This document shows, in pieces, positions 23,431 to 37,815 of a stretch of 64,000 bases of DNA. The DNA is taken from positions 1 to 64,000 of the forward strand of contig QJNS01000009.1 of the NCBI GenBank assembly GCA_004154925.1, given 5' to 3'. This DNA is from Monosporascus cannonballus (Eukaryota > Ascomycota > Sordariomycetes > Xylariales). The number at the start of each line of letters is the position of its first letter. Positions within the stretch are counted from its first letter, which is position 1. The notes below the pieces were generated by a model. The model searched no databases. It had not been told where the DNA came from and saw only the letters and a list, made by a program, of their open reading frames with translations. Position numbers and translations under genes: made by a program.

Positions 23431-26400
23431 GAAAACGTTCCCGCTTTATCGTAAGAAATCATAATAATCTAACGCTATAATAAGCATATTGTGTACATAC
23501 TTTTATTAATTAATTCTTTTTCCTTTAATATGGTACATTATTTAGCATTTTTAGTTTAGAATTCCGATTTTGTTTTCTAGTGAACTTCTTACGTTAAAAC
23601 ACTTTTTTCTTATTCTTTTGTGACTTATTTTCCGATTGTTAATTATTAATCAACGTTTTATATTTTTTTCAAACCGACTATCTTGGGATAAAATAGGGTG
23701 TTGGTTGTGTTGTAATAATTTAATATGTATTTTTTACTTATCGATACAGAGTTTTGTAAGTTTCTGCTAATATAGCTTAAGTACGTTAATTATTAACCAG
23801 CAGAAGAAATATATATTTTATTTTAATATCATAATATAATTTGCGCGTGAATTCGGAACGGTTCTGGGATTAACGACATATACGCATATCTTAAATAAAA
23901 AAATAAAGAAAAATCCGAGACATTTTTAAAAATAGGTAATAAACGTTTACCGAGCCGAAAACTTCTAAATATTCTTTTATTCTAATCTTTATTCTTAAAA
24001 TTAAGATACATCCTAAGTATTTTTTTTAGATTTTCGATTAAGGAATTCTTTTTTAAATTAAAGTTAATATTTCAGCTTTGTATAAACCAGGTTCCCATAT
24101 AATATAATCAAATAAATAAACAACCTAAATACTATATATTTATACAAAATGTTCTCTAAAGACTTTGGCTTTACTAATTGTATAGGGCAATTTTCGAAAT
24201 TAATTTATTTTTATTTTTAGCGGTAAAGTTTTAATATCCTTTTAATTTGACCGTAAAAAGAAATATTATCGAATGTTATAAAAATACGTTCTAATCAAAT
24301 ATATTAAAAGTTAACATAATGCCTATATCTCGTAATTTTATTAATACGAATAATATTATAAGCTGTTATCTAAACGTAATTAAAATCCGAATTGCGAATA
24401 ACAACAGTTATTTTTTAATTAGTAATAAATAATATCTTTAAGTAATAAAATGACAGGTTTTGAAAATATATACCACTTTACGTTTTATAGCTCCGCGCGG
24501 AAATACGTATATTAATATAATGATATATCCTAATTGGAGGTATTTTCGTCAGCAATAAACATAATAGCTTTTTTTAAAACGATACAATTACGATATTATG
24601 CTATAAATCCGGATTGTTTTCGAAATTTGATAATACTTTAAAATAATTTTAAAGACAATTTCGTCTAATTATATAAGGCGACAAATATTAATTGATTAAA
24701 GTTAACCTTTAAGCTAGAATGAAATATAAAAATGAAAAGTACAATGTCGCCGTATAATCTTTCTACCATTCTTTCGAATTTTCACGTATTTAAAACCTTA
24801 ATATTCGCATTTTTATTTAATTTACCAAACTTAAATAAATATATGTTTTGGAAATTACGCTCAGAATTAATATAATTTAAATTTTTCAACCGTTTTTTCG
24901 ACGATGTTAAAATTATAATATATATAATAAAATCCACATATATAAGAGTAAAAATCGTAATATAAGCAAATAAGTCTATGATATACTTAATAAATTATGG
25001 AATTAATATGGATATCAAAAATGTTTAATCGCAATAGTAAAAGGTAAAAACGATTGTTTAATGATATACTTATTATTTTTAACTATTTTTAAACAATATT
25101 CTCGTAGATTAAAGAAATTTCCAGAATTTTCATTTAATATTATCGAAAAGGATACTGTACGTTATTTTCGTGTTTGATTAATTACCTATAGACGTTGTTA
25201 CATTTATTCTTTTTCAAACTTTAACAATTATAAATCATTGTCTTCTCTCTATTAATAGTATTTGTTACTTATTAATATATATTAGCACCTATATCTGCAT
25301 ATATTTTCGTCTTGTTTTAGTACGTTTAATTCATTTCTTATAGCTATTTCCAAACCGTTAAAATCTTTAAAACGTTCAGATTTTCGTATTTACACGGCTT
25401 TTAAACAATTAACCAAATAAATAAACTATCTATTAATTAAAGAAAGCATTTCTAATACTACTAAAAGTAATTAAATTGGATATAATTAGAATTTCCAAAT
25501 CTTTAATTATGTTTTAGCATATTATTATCGCGTTTCGAAGGTTTCGTAATATGTTATACTTATTAAATCTTTTATTTGCAAAAGTAAACAAACTTTTAGC
25601 TTTTCGGCTTTAACGTAATAATAAGCTTTCGATCAACTTATCCGATATGTTTAAAAATTAAAATTCTATATACTCTTAAATTCTTATACCTTTGTTATAT
25701 CCTTTTTTTCAATATTGATTTCGTAAAACTGCTAACCGTAATAACTGTTTTAAACCTTATTATTTTTAATAGAAAAATAACAATTTATCGAAAACATTTT
25801 AATAGTTTTATTAATATTAGGTACCGTTATTTACCCTTTTAAGAATTATCGATTAATACTATTAATACTTAATATTATTTATTAAAGATATTCTTTACAA
25901 CTAGCTTTATCGATTTCTTTCGGTTTAAAAATTATTAACCGATTTTGTAATATATTTATTAATATTAGAAAATTAAATCTTTGTTAATATCTTTTTTAGA
26001 GTTTATTATATGGCTAATATTTAAAATAATAATGTTGGTATTATTTATTTTATTTTTATACATTTCCAAACAAATTATTCCTCTCTCCGCAATGTATTTT
26101 ATAGTAATTAATTATAAATATTCAAGATAATATTTATTTCGTTTAATTCAGGTTGTATTTTAAGTCGATTCTGGAAAACGAATTACTGGTATTAATTTTT
26201 GCGGAATTACTAACGCCTAATCGCGGATTATTAAGGTACATTTTTCCAAAACTAAGACCGGGATAAAACCATATTCGTTAAAGGTATAAGCATTAATTTT
26301 TATTTTAATTTATAATATATTGTGTGGAGAACCTTCGACATGTTAATAATTTATATATTTAAATTTTTCAAATTTTTAATTTAATACTTTGTAAAGTTTA

Positions 26401-28199
26401 TGAAAAATGTTATTATGTTATTTCAATCGTCTAAGAATTACGGAATATCTTTATTTTTCTGGTCAATATTATTAACTGGACTCGCAAAGAATATTTACGG
26501 TAATTATATCCAATTAATAAATAAATATAATTATATATTTAAAGATAATTAATGTAAACCTTTCCAAATAAATCTTATAAAAAATATCACATTAAATTAA
26601 ACATTTATAAATTAAACTATAAAGTGTTTTACGAATTCGATAAAGGCTTTTTTAAAGTTTAATTAAAAAAGGGTTATTAATTCCCGTTATATGATTAAAA
26701 TCTATAGTATTTCGAACGAATCGTATAAAATATTATCTTGTCATTTTAACGGTTTAAAAAACTAAGTGGAAATATTCATTAATATTTTACAAATAATTTC
26801 GATGATCCTTTTCTTTTATCCGATCATTTAATTTTGTATATATAATTATTATTATTTATTCTTATATATCCTTGAAATTACTCATTTAATATTTAAACTT
26901 TGGTATTGATTTTAAACGGCTATATACTTTTAAGTTATTAAGTTTCTGATACTTAAATATTTATGTTATTTAACTTTCATTTGTTATATTATATAACCGA
27001 TTAAATTTATTAAGAAATAATTTAATCCAGTTAACCCTTTAAAACATAATTGATTTTTAATATCTTTTTTTCGTTTTCAATAAATTGCTTTAATTTATTA
27101 ATAATGAAACTTCCTCGTAATAATATTTTATTAATTCTTTTAAACGGTAAATACTTTTACAAATAGAATTATGAGATGAATACTGTTTTGTGAATCAATA
27201 GCTTGATTTTAATTTTTTAAATATATTAATATATCGGGATATATGGTAAAACAATACTAAATTGTTTATTTTTAAGAATTAAATTAATATGTTATTGGTA
27301 TTTTTTTAAATTTATAAATACGGCAGTTTTACAGTATTACGTAATAATTACCTAAATTATTTTACTTGTGTTATTGTCTTTATATTTTAAGAACTTAATC
27401 TTTTACTTAATTAAAGTTCTGTCGTGTTATTCAAATTTTATATAATATTCTTTTATCACGAAATTACAAATTTAATAGGTAAAAACACTTTTTAACCCTA
27501 TAAGAATTTATAAGATTTAAAACGGTAATTTCATGTAATTATTTTATTTACAAATATTACTTTAGCAAAAATTTAAATTATTTTTATTTATATTATTTTT
27601 CGTTGTTACTAAACTTTTTATAATCGAGATATATCTATTTTTAATTAATTTCTACCATCATAAACTATATATAGTGTTAACTCTTTGCTTAATTCACAGT
27701 ATTTTGTATATTTAGAGAACTTTCGTCTCATTTTTAAAATTATTATCGATTTTAGTTTTAGTCGAAATCTCGTATTAATAAAAGATATATTCGTTTCAAA
27801 ATATTTTAAACTCTGTAAACGTAATTGAATGTAAGGCTTTAGTTTTAAAATATCCGAACAATTTATATGGAGTTTTGACAGTTACTTTATATATATTATC
27901 GTTTAGCATAAATTAAATATTAATAACTTAGATAATTACGATATTTAAAGAGTTTAACAAGTAATACGTTTTTTTGATACGTCGATTAATATCTATTTGG
28001 TATACAAAACAAGTAAAAATTACCTTCCCGTACATATCTATATATATTGCGCTAATAATATAAAGCAGTTATACGTTGGTAAATTACATTTCGTTTTTTA
28101 TAATCCTACTTTTTTGATATTATTTAATTATTATTCAGCCTTTTTATTTATTGTCGAAAATTTGAGATTTATTATATTGCTTCTTTACTTTACGTTATA

Positions 28200-28908
28200 A
28201 AATAATATTTTGAATACCATTTTTAAAGGTTTCGGTTTTAAATATTATTCGTGTTTTTGTTATTGTATTCGCTAATTAATTAAAGAATTTTAATATCGTT
28301 AAAAATTTTATATATTTCTGCGATCGTTTAAAATAATTTTTAATAAAAAGCTTTTTTATTTAAATTATTCCAGTTTTAAGATTTAGCCGAATAACCCTTA
28401 TTTGGATGTAAATAAAATTATCGATTCTTTTTGTTAATCGTTTAGTTTATAAACAAGCTCGGCTAGCTTTTTCGATAATTTATTAACGGTAGTATTTCTT
28501 TTGCTAAGAACATACATAGTTTCGAAGTCGAAAAACTTAATTTATGTAATTTACACAATTAATGAGATATCGGATAATAAATTTATAAAATTATTTATTT
28601 TTACAACCAATGTTTTAAGGTTAATTTTTTACGTAAACCGAATTCCGTAAATATAGTTCCGCAATTGCTTTAATATTTTGAAAATAATTTAATATTTGAA
28701 TTTGATAATATTGTAATTTACTTTATATTTTTTAAATATTACTTTTATAACGCGCCGTATATTTTATGCCGTTAGGTTTTTGGTCTAACGTATTTTCGAA
28801 ATTTCGTTCGTATAAATCTATCTTTATAATACTTTTTCTTGTTTTAGGATTATAATTAATAATAATTAAAGTTAAAATGTTCGTAAATGTTTTCTTACCT
28901 ATTTCCAT
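28200..28908 (-). pseudogene. Unrecognised minus-strand coding relic inside F
   Basis: From an ATG at 28908 a frame of about 235 codons can be followed. Its first 60 codons are uninterrupted (starting MEIGKKTFTNILTLIIINYN). Later stops are TAA or TAG in contexts consistent with mutated Gln. It is Lys-, Asn- and Tyr-rich, which AT drift alone can cause. I recognise no domain. The overlapping plus-strand frame at 27997-28200 is a shadow. Confidence 0.3.
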
Positions 28909-31900
28909 AAAACGTCTTCAATGAAGATACTAAATAAAGAAATTATTATAACGGAATAGAAAAGTCAAATCATTCACCGTTATAATATAATATATAATAA
29001 ATATCTAATAATAAACGAAAACTCGTAAAAAGGTATTAATTTTAGATACGTTTTTGCGGAGATAAATTTCCAGAATATTTATTATTTTATCATTTTAAAT
29101 TAATAACTATTCGTAGTGCAAAAAAGAATCCAATACTAATTACCGACTGATAGTACTATTAGGATTTTTATATATTAATCATAATTACGACAAGTTCGCA
29201 ATTAAAAACGTTTTATTTATGTTAACGACATATTCGAAAAAGAACCGTGGAATGTCGTGAAAAATCTTAATGTTAATATTGTACGTTTTTGATTTTTCAA
29301 TATTAAGGTTATTTACAAATAACCACGTTATTTCGAATATTAAATTATAAATTTTTCTTTTAAATATACGATAAAAATAAATTGTAAAATTAATACGTCC
29401 GGTAAATATGGTAATATATCAGAATAACCTCAACGGTATTACGAATTTAATTATATTTAAAGGATTTACTAGAGAAACTGAAAAGTATATAACGAAATCC
29501 GCAAAAAGTCCCTCGAAACCTTTATATATATATATATTTTGCAAGGTAATAGCATTTAATGTCGTCGTAAGATTAATTAATTGTAAACCGTTATCTTTCT
29601 TTCTAGAGAAAACTAGGGGTTTTAGTATATAATGGGCGATTTTGGGGTCATTTTCTTAATATATAATTATAATATTTCGAATAATATATTTTTATATTAA
29701 TTGGTAATATAATAATATTAATTTCTTGTATTGTATAAGACGTTATTTTGGTTTTATAAAAAAGTGAAATAATCTTTTTAATTCAACTATATTTCGTCTA
29801 ATCTTATTTTAAGGCCATATTTTTCTAGAATAATATTATTTTAAAAAAGGCTTTTTGTATACGGATAAATCTATTGCCGATTTCATTAAATAAAACCTTA
29901 ATTTCGTTTTTAGCTAATTAAGGTTTTTGGAATATCGAGGTAAATCTGGAAAATAATACCGTTATTAATATACTAGGCTTATTTGGAATACTTCTTTGCG
30001 TGTAATTACTTGCAGGATTCTTTCGAATTTCTTAATATTTTAATTTTTTTTAATTTAAGGTTTTAAGTGGTATCGATTTATCGGGTGGTAAATTATTAAT
30101 AAAAACCGTTAGTTTCTATTTGAGCTTATATATAATATTAATTTAAACCGTTCTTTTTGTTATTTTTAATATTATTACATTTTGAATAAGATTTTGTATA
30201 CCGTATATATTAACTTTTCGTTATTAAATTATTTTAAAACTTTATTCTCAAAATTTAATTTTTATTTTTTAACATTCTGGATAGTTTTATAATTTGATTT
30301 AAAAAAAGGTTTTTAATGTGATATATATAAGAGCTTATAATAAATTTATATTTCGTTATTAGGTTTGCTTACGTTAATAAGGCGGTTTACAAATTTTTCG
30401 GCTATATTGTTTTTAAGTTTATTATTCGCGCAGATATTACGATTGATTTGCCTTTCCGGGATTAAGAGATTAATAATACTTGGCGAATTATATTCTAGAA
30501 TTGCTTTTATTATTTTTAAACCCATTTCTAAGCTTATTTTTTAATTCGCTATAAAATTAAGTCCTAGTATTAATAATTATATTGCGCGGCTATCGTCGAC
30601 AACAAAAAAAGGATAATAAATACTCCATCAATTAATCAAATCGGAGTTTTGATTACGTTTTCCAACTTAGTTTCTTTTTTAGGAATTAAGTCTCATAAAA
30701 AAAATCCGTATTTACTATACAATTAGCTTATATTCTTAATTTAGAATAGAATTATAGTATTTAATTCTGCTTCGGTGTTAACAATATTATTAATTATGAG
30801 TTTTTCATTAAAATTAATCTTAATAACAAATCTAAATAACGAAATAAGATATTTGATCGGATTATATTATTATATAGACAAAATATTGGCTTTTTTATTT
30901 TTACGATTTAATATTAAGAATTTTAATTAAGATTTTTAAAACTTGTCATAATTTAATAAATATTGAATTACAGATGTTTGCATTTATTATTTTAATTATC
31001 TTTTAATATTACCATTTAACATTTCAACGGTTTTTATGAGTATAAAATCCTCGAAAGTTTTATTAAAATCTAGGTAACATTTAATTAATTCTGACCAAAT
31101 AATCCCCAAGTTTTTTTCGCGTTTTCGTAAATCTTAAGCTTTTAATATTTTACTAATTATTATTTTAAGTAATTTATCGTAATTAACGGTATTGTTTATT
31201 TATATTCTTTCGATATATAGAAATAACAGTGTATTTTGTATAGTTTTATTATTATTAATTTTTTTGCCTTGTCGAGATTCGCTAATGTATTCTTTTTCTT
31301 TTTTACTAAATCGCTCAATTATCTTATTATTGAACAATATAAAAGGTTAATTATTTATATTAATTCTTAATATAGAAACTTTTTTAAAATATCAAATATT
31401 TTTATCTTCAATAGAATTGTTTTAAAATAAATTAATTAAAAGAACCTTGATACAAAATACTTTACATTTTTTATAATAAAATAGGATATATTATTTTAAA
31501 CAATCTGGTTTTAATTAATAATAGGTTTGGGTTAGTTCAATTTTAAGATTATTTTGATATGAAATACGTCCGAAATATTAGGACGGGTAAAATCCTAGAT
31601 AATATTGGGTCTGGATATTTTTGATCATTTATGTAATTCTTATTAGTAATTATAATACTTTATTTTATTCTTAAAGTCGTTAGAGCAGTCAGGTAAATTA
31701 TATATTTATTTTATAAATATTTTTTAAATCAGAATCATTTTGTCGATCGCCTAATTTTAGAATATTGTCGAGAATTATATTTAAATTAAAGGGACCAGCT
31801 TCAAATGTAAGAAAAATCGTATATTAGTTAATATCGAACGCAATTAAATCCTTTTGTTATATTCGAAAATAACTTGTACGTATATATTACGTGGTTGTAT

Positions 31901-34442
31901 TTATTGTAAACTTTATAAAATTCTTTTTAAAAATTGCGAAATCAATATTTGCGATTTCGGCAAATTTTTCGATAATTTTTTCGTTTAATATGGAATCCTT
32001 TTTTGCTAAAATTGTCCAGTTAAACTTTTATCATATTAATCGATAAATCGATACTATTATATTCTACTTAAGGCAGTTCTTAATTTGAGAGCACGGAATA
32101 TTATAATAATTAAATAATGTCAAGAACTTCTATTTTTCTTATAAAAGGTTAAAATTTTAAATTTATTGTATTTGGACGATATTTAACTTTTAGAAAATAT
32201 TGATAATGTCCGTTACTTAATTAGGTTTTGCCGACAGAATATGTTTAGGATTAAAATTACTTTATCGAAAAAGATTTAGGATTTATTATTGTATTTTGTA
32301 TTATTTAGCTAAAGTTAAAACTAACCTTGTTTTATAATTATGCCTATTTTGGATGCTTAATTAATTTTACTTTATTGAAGACTGCATTCTGAATTAATAC
32401 TATTACGGTATTATAAAATAATATATATGTTTTCGCGCTTTATGACTAAATTATTAAAAATTGTTTTCGAAATAACTGATTAAAAATCCTTTTGATAAGT
32501 TTTCGGTCTATTTGTTTTTAATCGTAATTCTGCCTTTGAACTTAGCTTTCTTAACGATATTGTAGACCTTAATAACATATTCTAAGTAATACTTGTAAAC
32601 GTAATTAAGTATATTACGTTGAATTTGCTTTATTAATATCTTTAATCGATTTTTAGCAATCCGTATTTGCTTTAGGCTTTATAACTTAAAACTTTCAAAA
32701 TATTTCAACCGTTTTATCTTACGTAATAATAACCTTAAAGATAACATTGATTGGAATTTTCATAAAACAGCTATTCGTTTAACAAGGTAACTTATTGATT
32801 ATTTTTGCCTTTCTGAGTTAATATTTCCAATATAACCTGTTAAATTTTTTAAGCCAGTCGATGACCACAATATTTAAAAAGCGAAAATCTGAGAAAATAA
32901 ACGCATTCGGTAATAGTATAAAAGAAATAAGTTTATTTATAATATTTATCGAAAATGCGTATCCATATTAATTACAGGATTTTAAAGATATAATCCTAAG
33001 AATAGATATTATAAGCTTAAGAAAGGTTTGCGAAAACGCTTAAATAAGTTATATTGATCGTTTTTTCAATATTTTAATAATAGTTCCTGATTTTTTTATA
33101 TTTACTTTGTAACTACGTGTGTAACAAGCCTTAAGAAATTAATAAAAATATTTAAAAAGAATTAGTTCTTAATTTCAGTACTGTATTTGAATTTAAATAA
33201 TCGGCAACGATTAAAAATATTCATCGCCGAATTTTAATCTCTTTCGATAATAAGCAATTTCGAAACGAGGAATAACATTTGTTATGCTGTAATTTTTAAT
33301 ACTTTCGACGGCCTTTTAGCAATTCGGCTAAATCATAACGAAATTTACTAATACAAAGGAATGGTTTAAGGTTAACATAATTTAATAACTTAAAGTTGTA
33401 ATTTGCAGAAGTAAATATATAGAAATTTAAGACGCTTAGTATTTTTTTGTCCGTGTTTTTTAAGCTTTTCGAAATCGCAATAAAATATCACTTTTTTTTA
33501 CTTTAACAAACTGGTTTTTTAAATCGGGATATTGCTAGAGGTAAATGCCAGCTTTATTCGTTTTTAATTTTACGATTAATATCTTTAGTATTTATTTTAC
33601 TGTTTTGGATAATTTTGTTGATTAATACGGGCAAATCTTTCAAAAAATGCTTTCAAATAAGGCCTATATATAATATTACCCTATTAGGGCGAAAATGTTC
33701 CAAAATATATAGTATAATAAGCCGGTTTCATATTTCTAATTATATTAGAAAATATTAATTCTCTTTTTCAAATTCGTTTTATATATCAAATTATAAGTTA
33801 TATAACCTTATAATCGTTTCTCCTTATATTAATAATTTAATTTATATCCTCAAATACTCTAACTTAATTTTAATATTTAATTAATCTAAACTTTGCATAA
33901 ATATGTCGTTAATAAATTCTTCTTATTATGATACTCCTAATAAATTAAATTTTGGCATTTAATCCTCGTTAATTATAATTAATTAATTTGTAATTTTAAT
34001 TAATTGGTGATTATCGTTTACTTTTTAAATATCTGAATCTTATTTTGTTAGGTAACACTTTTTAGGAAATATTTTATATCTTAAATCATGCCGTTAACTT
34101 AGAATATAACTAATCAATCAATTTATATTTTTAAACCTATATATTTTCATGTATGTGATTTGTTGAAATGAGTTTGCTAAAGATTTGCCTCTCGATAAAG
34201 TCCTTTAAATGCTTAATTCCTAAATAATTCCTTTCATTTATAATATTGTAAAATCGCCTTATCGTTATTTAATTATTAGTATTAACGTCATTTTGTACAG
34301 CGCAATATGCGTTTTTGTGTTCCCATAGTTGTAACTGTAATTATCTATATTTTAATCAAGACTTTATCTCTTTTGAATATTAATCGAACAATTTCAAAAT
34401 TACCGCCGGAATTAATTAAAGCTAGTTTTCTTTCCTTAGGAA

Positions 34443-34855
34443 CCAAATAAATTAGGATCGGAAAATTTGGTTTTAATTAATTTAAATAAAAAAATTATAA
34501 TGCGATACAGAAATAGATTATCGAAATATAGGATTTTGACTAATTATATTGCTAATATGAAAACTTCAGAATTAAAATGACAGAAAAGATAATAGTAATA
34601 ATAACCGTAAATAATACGTAGCCCTTGGGGTTAAACCAGGAACGAAAAAAAACATTTAAAATATATACGAAACCATGGTTTTCTGATCAGCTAAAGCTGA
34701 TTATAAGCGTAACACCCTGCTCCGCTTCAATATATCTTTTTATTACCTTATCTAAGGTTTTATATATTTAGACTTTCTGTCACAGTCCTAAGTAGCACCT
34801 AGTAGATATATAGGACAGAACAAGGCGATTAATATTCGAGCTGACAACGTTCCAC
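34443..34855. repeat. F right LTR-like repeat with a less mutated end
   Basis: The first 300 bases match the left repeat. The last part, from about 34690 to 34855, is visibly less AT-rich than its surroundings (for example gtcctaagtagcacctag and gacagaacaaggcg) and keeps CpA and TpG. It contains a short inverted repeat, gtcct and aggac, about 30 bases apart. Confidence 0.45.
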
Positions 34856-36865
34856 TTTTAGTGGTATAATGGTTACGTTTCTATTTTCGTGCGTTAACAG
34901 TTTCTAATATTTTAATTTCGAAAACCTTTAACATTTTTTAAATAACATATTTTAATTATAAAAAACGTTTTTGTTTTAAATATTTTTAATCTTAGAGTTC
35001 ATATAATCATTATGTATATATTTATATTATTTCTTCTGTGGTATCATTATATATAAAGAAATATATTTAATAGAAATTATATTTTAATTGGTTTTGAATT
35101 ATAAAATTACAAATTTAATTTGAAAAAGATAGTTTTCATATTTAAATGTTTACGTCGGATATAAAAAGTTTAAAAAAATTAAATATTTTTACTTCTTAAC
35201 TTTTTATTTTTATTTTAATTAAAATATAAATAGTAAAATTTAGTAAATCTGTATTAGTACAAAGCTTTTATATTTTAATACTTTCCGTTAAATTTACCAA
35301 ATGTTTCATTATTTTATTAAATGTGAAAAATCTGATTTGTTTTACTTTAAAATATATGAATGAATTATGTTAATAATAAAAATTCCAATATAATGAAATA
35401 TATAGGTTTAATGGTATTTTCTTAATATATTCTATACATTTAACAATTTATAAAATTCGAAAACAATCTTTTTTTAATTATTAATATCTAGCTTCAATTG
35501 ACTATTTTCCTTATATCTTTTATAGCCTCAAATATTAAGATAATTTTAGTATTTTAATTTCATGATTATTCTATAATCCGTTTATTTTAAATAATATTCA
35601 TAAATTTTATTTTTATTTCTTTGATAAATATAATTATTTTTCAATTTTAAAATATGGTTTTAAATTTAATTAATTATGTTATTAATAAATTCTAATTAGA
35701 GGAAAATCGACTTAAAAGTCTTTATATTTGTTGCTTTACTTTTGAGGTTTTTTACAGTATTGGTATTTTTTTAAGAAGAAACCGATATTCGTTTTTGAAA
35801 TACCTTTTTGCCATAGTTAAAATAGTTTATTTTACATTTAATTTTAATATGTTTTAAAAAAGTATTTATTTTCTTTAAGATTTGCCTTTATCTTTTCTGG
35901 TTTTGTTATTAAAGCCTTTTTCGCTATTTCTTTTATTTATTCTTTTATCAGGTATGAATTAAAAGTTCGTTAATTTGCTGTCTTAATCTTTTACATAGAT
36001 TTAATTAAAAATATACTTTATGTTTTATATTTAATTCGTTTCCAATTTAAAACTTTGAGCCGTGATAACAAAGATAAAGTAATGATATTTTTTAATGAAT
36101 CAGACATAACCATTAGTTGTTTAAATTCGATTATTTATTAAAATATTAATTTAATTTAGCAGAAAGAAAGAGAATTGCTTAATAACCTGTTATTCTTTAT
36201 TTGGATTTTTAAATAAAACTCATATTCTTTATCGAAATATTCATATGTATTAAAAACGTATTTAATGATATTTAAAACTTTTTTTCAATTATTTTGTTAT
36301 CTATATTTTATAATTAATCCGTATTATAAAACTTTTTTCGTTAATACTTATGCAATAAGCTTTATTTTGGAATAATTCTTTTAAAAAACTTTTGTAAAGC
36401 CTAAAAGAAAATTTAACTTAAATTAAATCCTTTCACTTAATAAATTTAATATATAATTTAAAGAAAATAAATTTATACCTTTGACAGTTGAATTTTCTTT
36501 CAGGTTTTAATTTTCGTTATTAAGATATATAATATTTAGTTAAATATAAATCCTTTTTCTTTACTTTCTTACTTAGTGCTAGATTTCTTTTCATTTATTC
36601 CCCTTAATTCTACACCTTTACACTCTAATAGTATTTTTATTACAAATAAGATATTATTAAAAAAGGGTTTTTAAAAAGTCAATAATAAAAGATATTATAT
36701 TATAAAAATGTTTTAAAATTCTCTCGAACAATAAGACATCATTTAATTAGGTTATTAATGTATTATTAACTAATAATAATAATTGAATGTATTACATACT
36801 TTTTAGCGGTATTTTATACTACGTTTTATATTAAATTTCTAAATATTTAAATTTTATATACATTA
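34856..36865 (-). pseudogene. D2 gag and N-terminal pol relic
   Basis: This resumes the alignment with D after block F. At 34905-34950 it matches D 44570-44620 (tttcgaaaacctttaacatt). At 35700-35960 it matches the D zinc-knuckle region near 45480-45690, including ccgatattcgtttttgaaat. The gag domain region near 36200-36360 can be followed only as fragments. No frame is intact. Confidence 0.55.
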
Positions 36866-37315
36866 TACAATATTTGTTGAGTTTTCATTTAAGCTTTTTA
36901 AAATATCAAAATTCTTTTAAATACTTATATAAAAATATAAACGAAATCTTAAATAGCGTTTTAATTTGTAAACAGTAATAAAGCCAGAAACAATGAGATA
37001 TTATATTCTTTAAGAATATTTATAAATATGTTTTATAATAAAAACGGTTGTTTTTAGTTATAAAGTTAAGTAGATTATTACAATATAAATTTATATATAT
37101 ATCATGCATCAAGAAATTAATATTTATATATTTTAAATATTAAAATAAAAATGTTATAAATTTAAATAATTTATATGATCTGATTTAAATTTCCTAGGTT
37201 ACTTAGACTATTTTACAGAAGCCAAGCTGCTCTTAGCCGATTTTTAGACGTAGCGCGATCGCGCTAGGCCTTAAAGATAGTTTTCCTTAACATGAAAACT
37301 TCTGTTCCAATAATA
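36866..37315 (-). repeat. D2 right (5') LTR
   Basis: It aligns over about 450 bases with the D LTR, best in the last 200 (gaagccaagctgctc and gcgctaggccttaaagatag), ends ttccaataata, and is followed by the aatat TSD at 37316-37320. Confidence 0.8.
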
Positions 37316-37320
37316 AATAT

Positions 37321-37614
37321 ATGTTAAAACCTAAGTATATTAAGTTATTTCTATCTGGCGTTTTCTATTAAGTACCAGAGAATGCATTTATATTAGTAAG
37401 TAAGTTGACGCTTTATTTGTTAGTAATTGTAATTTTATAATTTATATTTCTATAATTCTTCCTGTTTTTAAAGTGTTAATTTGTGACATTAATAATATTA
37501 ATTTGGTAAAACGGCAATGAAATCAAAGTAGGCATATTTATAGAAAGTCTTTCGTTTATAAATATATAGATCATATTATAATATATACAGTTACTATAAT
37601 AATTAATATATATT
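37321..37614 (-). repeat. E0: E-family LTR, right piece, and adjoining internal sequence
   Basis: The LTR resumes after D2 with acctaagtatattaag and tctggcgttttctatt and ends near 37454. The next 160 bases match the sequence that follows the left LTRs of E-a and E-b (39489 and 39912). So E0 was an E element entered from its left (3') end before later insertions. Confidence 0.75.
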
Positions 37615-37815
37615 TATGACGATTACGGAGTTAACCAACTATTTAACCTTTAGTCAACGGCTTTATATTCAGGAAAGGATCGTGTGAATTTTAACAAAAA
37701 ATAAAATAGTTATATTTCGAAATATTAACCGTGTGTTAAGTAACGGAATTATATTACAAGATGTTATTATTTAACTTATAAAAGCAACGCGCCTATATAT
37801 CTTTAATAACCATTA
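37615..37815 (-). repeat. A2: truncated LTR of the A/B/C family
   Basis: It starts tatgacgatt and continues with gttaaccaactatttaacc, aligning with the first 200 bases of the A and C LTRs. It stops where an oppositely oriented LTR of the same family begins. Confidence 0.65.

Larger units (their letters stand above)
23124..34855 (-). mobile_element. F: old repeat-derived block inserted in D2, class uncertain
   Basis: The D2 sequence stops near 23123 and resumes near 34856, so about 11.7 kb was inserted here. Similar sequences in direct orientation lie at both ends (23124-23430 and about 34443-34740), as expected of LTRs. The far ends of the two copies do not align well and no clean TSD can be read (tattt on the left, ctttt on the right). 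The interior has no long ORF. Minus-strand frames with Gln-type stops are more coherent than the plus-strand ones, suggesting minus-strand coding. I found no RT, integrase or transposase motif I can name. It may contain more than one element. Confidence 0.4.
3745..37315 (-). mobile_element. D2: old chromovirus-type LTR retrotransposon carrying several younger insertions
   Basis: The left LTR starts tgtaacgaac at 3745 and the right LTR ends at 37315. The 5-bp TSD aatat is present on both sides (3740-3744 and 37316-37320), and the flanking E LTR reads through across the insertion. The element codes on the minus strand and is homologous to D (39944-47319) throughout its own sequence. It is interrupted by element A within its left LTR (3930-17468), by a Tc1/mariner copy, and by block F. 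Its C and G residues are less confined to CpG than in A, B, D or E, so CA and TG have reappeared, which fits an older element. Confidence 0.85.
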
